Origin: Candidatus Bathyarchaeota archaeon
GTDB taxonomy: Archaea; Thermoproteota; Bathyarchaeia; 40CM-2-53-6
Length of the DNA stretch: 8,293 nt
Direction: 5' to 3'
Assembly (NCBI GenBank): GCA_005888695.1
Contig: VBBH01000154.1
Location: forward strand, 1-8,293
The notes under the pieces were generated by a model. The model ran no database searches, was not told the origin of the DNA, and saw only the letters and a program-made list of their open reading frames with translations. Both the position numbers and the translations under genes were made by a program. Shown here piece after piece: positions 6,179 through 8,293 of the stretch. The first letter of the stretch is position 1. Every line of letters begins with the position of its first letter.

Positions 6179-7312
6179 AGGGCTCTGGTCATAGGATCAG
6201 GTCTCGTCGGTTCAGAGATAGGAGACGACCTCGCTCGATCGAACACATTTTCGGAGGTCGTTGTCGTTGATGCGAAAGCGGAGAATCTTGCTCGGTTGAA
6301 GGGGAAGAAGATCCGGACTGTCAAAACAAATGTGTTCCATGGATCAGTTTTGACAAAGTTGCTGGAGGATTCGGACATCGTGTGCGGAGCTTTACCCGGT
6401 CGCCTGGGTTTCGAAATGATGCGGAAGGTAATAGGAGCAGGGAAAGATTTGGTTGATATCTCATATACTCCACAGGATCCCTTTGTCCTCGACAGTCTAG
6501 CCAAGAAGAATAATTGCATCCTCGTTCCACAGTGTGGAGTTGCCCCCGGTCTGTCCAACATTTGCGTCGGAGATGCATCTAGAAGATTCTCAAAGGTTGA
6601 TTCGGTCCGAATCATGGTAGGTGGACTGCCCAGGCATCCGAGACCGCCACTGAATTATCAATTCGTTTTTTCACCAGACGATGTCATCAACGAGTACACC
6701 CGACCTGCCAGAATAATCGATCAAGGCCAAGTCAAGTTTACCCCCGCATTGTCGGGCATGGGAGAAATGCGATTTCCTGGAGTTGGCGAGTTAGAATTTT
6801 TTGTCACAGATGGTCTCGGTACGCTCCCAACGAGCTTCCCGAATGTCAATGAGATGGCTGAGTACACACTCCGCTATCCGGGTCACGCGAGAATTATGGA
6901 ATCTCTAAGAACTATCGGATTGCTAGATACGGTACCGATTAAAGTCGATAGCAGTTCTATTGAGCCCCGCCGCGTCGTGCTGGAGCTCATTCGATCTTTG
7001 TCACATGCCACCGGGAAAGAGGATCTTCTTGCGTTTAGGGTAGAAGTTCGCGGGAGGATGGGTCGCCGGCTCGGCGAGGTGAGATATCAAATGCTCGACT
7101 TTTACGATCCTCGGCTGCAGGCTACCGCTATGGCCCGGACGACAGCCTACACATGCACCGCTGTGACCCATCTGATCACACAAGGCAAAATCCCCAGGAA
7201 GGGAGTCGTAACTCCAGAAGAACTGGGCACCGACGAGCGACTGTTTAGGTTCGTGAAAATGTTCTTGAAAGCACGTGGAGTTCTACTGCGGATCCGATCC
7301 CTATCCAAATAG
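6167..7312 (+). CDS. Saccharopine dehydrogenase-like NAD(P)-binding oxidoreductase
   Basis: A 381-residue enzyme of the saccharopine dehydrogenase / lysine 6-dehydrogenase-like family. An N-terminal Rossmann fold has the dinucleotide motif GSGLVG (10-15) and an acidic residue ending strand two (D35). PQCGVAPGLSN (121-131) and VGGLP (151-155) are the family's landmark motifs leading into the catalytic domain (about 125-310), and the C-terminus returns to the Rossmann unit. Relatives act on lysine, saccharopine or carboxynorspermidine; the substrate cannot be told from sequence. No lysine-biosynthesis genes are in the window to decide it. The gene begins 50 bases after the reductase gene, possibly in the same transcript, and converges on L40e. 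The start is ambiguous: GTG at 6167, or TTG at 6176, which has the better-placed ribosome-binding site. Confidence 0.85.
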   Translation: MSSLRALVIGSGLVGSEIGDDLARSNTFSEVVVVDAKAENLARLKGKKIRTVKTNVFHGSVLTKLLEDSDIVCGALPGRLGFEMMRKVIGAGKDLVDISYTPQDPFVLDSLAKKNNCILVPQCGVAPGLSNICVGDASRRFSKVDSVRIMVGGLPRHPRPPLNYQFVFSPDDVINEYTRPARIIDQGQVKFTPALSGMGEMRFPGVGELEFFVTDGLGTLPTSFPNVNEMAEYTLRYPGHARIMESLRTIGLLDTVPIKVDSSSIEPRRVVLELIRSLSHATGKEDLLAFRVEVRGRMGRRLGEVRYQMLDFYDPRLQATAMARTTAYTCTAVTHLITQGKIPRKGVVTPEELGTDERLFRFVKMFLKARGVLLRIRSLSK

Positions 7313-7372
7313 AATTGTGGGACGGAGACTTTTCGAAGGCTGCATTGGGCGGGAGCGGGCCGGAGTGTTTGA

Positions 7373-7537
7373 TTATTTCGCTCCAAGCTCACGCTTTTTC
7401 CAGCGCAGATTGTCGCCCCGGCATCGGCGGCATCGGTAAGCATTCGCCGAGTTTCTGGAACCGCATGTCCGACATATCTTGAAGAAGAGTCGGTGTCGTT
7501 GGGCTAATTGCTTTTTCGCGACATCGGTAATGGGCAT
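7373..7537 (-). CDS. rpl40e: Large-subunit ribosomal protein L40e
   Basis: A 54-residue zinc-ribbon protein of the archaeal 50S subunit. It opens with MPITD and the family's AQRHRLFFKIC, carries two CxxC pairs (C22-x2-C25 and C36-x2-C39) that form the zinc site, and ends in the basic NLRWKKRELG. The pattern, with MPITD, the AQxHRLF segment and the late NLRxKxR, is closest to thaumarchaeal L40e. The open frame continues upstream to 7699, but that part lies over the end of the next gene in another phase and has no L40e character, so the ATG at 7537 is the start. A TATA element at 7572-7580 gives a predicted leader of about 13 bases and fits translation from a short leader without a Shine-Dalgarno, which is not seen here. 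Confidence 0.93.
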   Translation of the reverse strand: MPITDVAKKQLAQRHRLFFKICRTCGSRNSANAYRCRRCRGDNLRWKKRELGAK

Positions 7538-7571
7538 GTCGGACCAGTGGGGGCAAAGAGGGCATTGCCTC

Positions 7572-7580
7572 GATATATGG
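7572..7580 (-). promoter_or_regulatory. TATA box of the L40e gene
   Basis: Reads CCATATATC on the minus strand, 35 bases before the L40e ATG and just beyond the stop of the DUF885-type gene, predicting a transcript start near 7550. The nine bases are identical to the candidate sucCD TATA box at 4219-4227. Position and sequence are both good; use as a promoter is inferred. Confidence 0.55.
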
Positions 7581-7607
7581 TTAATCCTAAACTGTGTGGA
7601 TTCTTGC

Positions 7608-8293
7608 CTAGAACTGTCTAAGCCGTTCCTCGAAGATTGTTCTCGCTGGGAAGCCCATGCTGCATGCGTAGCTGTTGAAGTCCCTGAGCTTCTTTCCACT
7701 CCTCAAAGCCTTGTTCTGGATTTGTCGTATGCTTTCACCGATTATGGCGTAGGTCGTAGCGTAACCAGGGCCGATTCCTTGGTGTGCCGGGAATAGTTGA
7801 TGGTAGACCATGCTTTTGGAAAGGCCAGTGGTCTTGTTTCCCCACTCTATGAAGCTAGCAAGGTCTTGCTTGCCCGAGTTTATCCTTGCGTCGCCTATCA
7901 CCCTGAGAAAGCGAACTATTCTCCACATCCACGTGAAGAACTCGTATTCCTCGGCGACCCTCTCGAGTCCTCCATGTTGTTCGAAGAAGGATACTAGTGC
8001 TTTCTCATCGCGATCCAAGCCTTTGCGAGACTTCAGCTTGTCAATCACATTCTGGAATTTCTCTCTGGAAGGAAATTCCTTCGGACATAGCCCCTAGTGG
8101 GGACCACAGTAGGTCCGTTACCGTGGGTTTGTACGCGTAGGCATTGGCCGAGTTAGATGCATGGAGACAATGCCCGTACTCCTCGTGTACCAGTAGATTC
8201 AGCAGTTCTCCCGGGATCGAATGTGGGTCTCGCCTTGGATCCGTTGTTGCCATGAGCAATGTCTTGGGATTGTTTGTGAAGAAGTCGAAGGAA
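7608..8293 (-). CDS. DUF885-type metallopeptidase-like protein, partial and frameshifted
   Basis: The 3' part of a gene that enters from the right edge (its start lies outside the window). The upstream frame is open from 8292 to a stop at 8041-8043 and contains LVHEEYGHCLH, with H-E-x3-H at 8187-8170, followed by SPLGAMSEGIS with a conserved-looking Glu. The downstream frame, 7608 to about 8093, contains RFLRVIGDARINSGK, then GPGYATTYAIIGESIRQI and a C-terminus ending EERLRQF. This order resembles DUF885 proteins: an HExxPGH-like zinc motif, an EGxA segment, then a PGQAxxYxxGxxxI segment near the end. The two frames join only if one base is skipped between about 8044 and 8080, where QRE passes to KFQN. 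This could be a sequencing error, a real mutation or recoding. The enzymatic role is unproven; a zinc carboxypeptidase-like activity is a family-level guess. Confidence 0.75.
8054..8079 (-). repeat. Perfect 8-bp inverted repeat at the frame change
   Basis: GGAATTTC (8054-8061) and GAAATTCC (8072-8079) are exact inverted copies around a ten-base loop, and they lie inside the only interval (about 8044-8093) where both reading frames of the DUF885-type gene are open. The repeat could form a hairpin in RNA or single-stranded DNA. It may have caused a sequencing or replication slip, or it may be incidental. Confidence 0.6.

Noticed and set aside
7538..7699. N-terminal extension of L40e in the same open frame
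   Set aside because: Known L40e proteins begin at MPITD or its equivalent. The extension overlaps the 3' end of the DUF885-type gene in another phase and would cross the predicted promoter at 7572-7580.
1..8293. CRISPR array, insertion sequence, phage or defence-system signals
   Set aside because: No regularly spaced repeats, no transposase or integrase motifs, no terminal inverted repeats and no recognisable defence domains on either strand.

Overview
The window looks like chromosomal DNA of an archaeon, most likely from the TACK group (thaumarchaeote- or bathyarchaeote-like). It carries a two-repeat archaeal TATA-binding protein, a 54-residue ribosomal protein L40e of thaumarchaeal type, an archaeal NusA-like KH protein with an N-terminal cysteine cluster, and a geranylgeranyl-reductase-family flavoprotein of the kind that saturates ether-lipid chains. 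TATA-box-like promoters fit this. The lineage within TACK is an inference. The base composition is mixed, neither strongly AT- nor GC-rich.

Layout, left to right. Positions 1-343 hold no convincing intact gene. This stretch is strongly C-rich on the + strand, with a G-quadruplex-type motif on the minus strand, a T-tract and hairpin that could end the next transcript, and a hint of a decayed reading frame. A leftward block follows: a small winged-helix-like protein (344-610), a gamma-class carbonic anhydrase (813-1343), TBP (1373-1990), and succinyl-CoA synthetase alpha and beta (sucD 2145-3026, sucC 3037-4170). A divergent intergenic region (4171-4373) separates this from a rightward block: KH protein (4374-4889), geranylgeranyl reductase-like flavoprotein (4911-6116) and a saccharopine-dehydrogenase-like enzyme (6167-7312). 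That block converges on a second leftward pair: L40e (7373-7537) and a DUF885-type metallopeptidase-like gene (7608 to the right edge) broken by a one-base frame change.

The genes are mainly housekeeping: transcription (TBP, KH protein), translation (L40e), central carbon metabolism (SucCD), bicarbonate/CO2 handling (carbonic anhydrase) and membrane lipid maturation (reductase). sucC-sucD are clearly co-transcribed (10-nt gap). The carbonic anhydrase probably follows TBP in one transcript (29-nt gap), and the KH protein and reductase probably share a transcript (21-nt gap).

I see no phage, transposon, CRISPR array, RNA gene or defence system, and no strong case for an undescribed multi-gene system. 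The points most worth a second look are the frameshift sitting on a perfect hairpin in the DUF885-type gene, the near-palindrome over the TBP promoter, a dyad at the promoter of the small winged-helix gene, the G-tract motif and possible decayed frame at the left edge, and a 9-base TATA element shared by the sucCD and L40e promoters.
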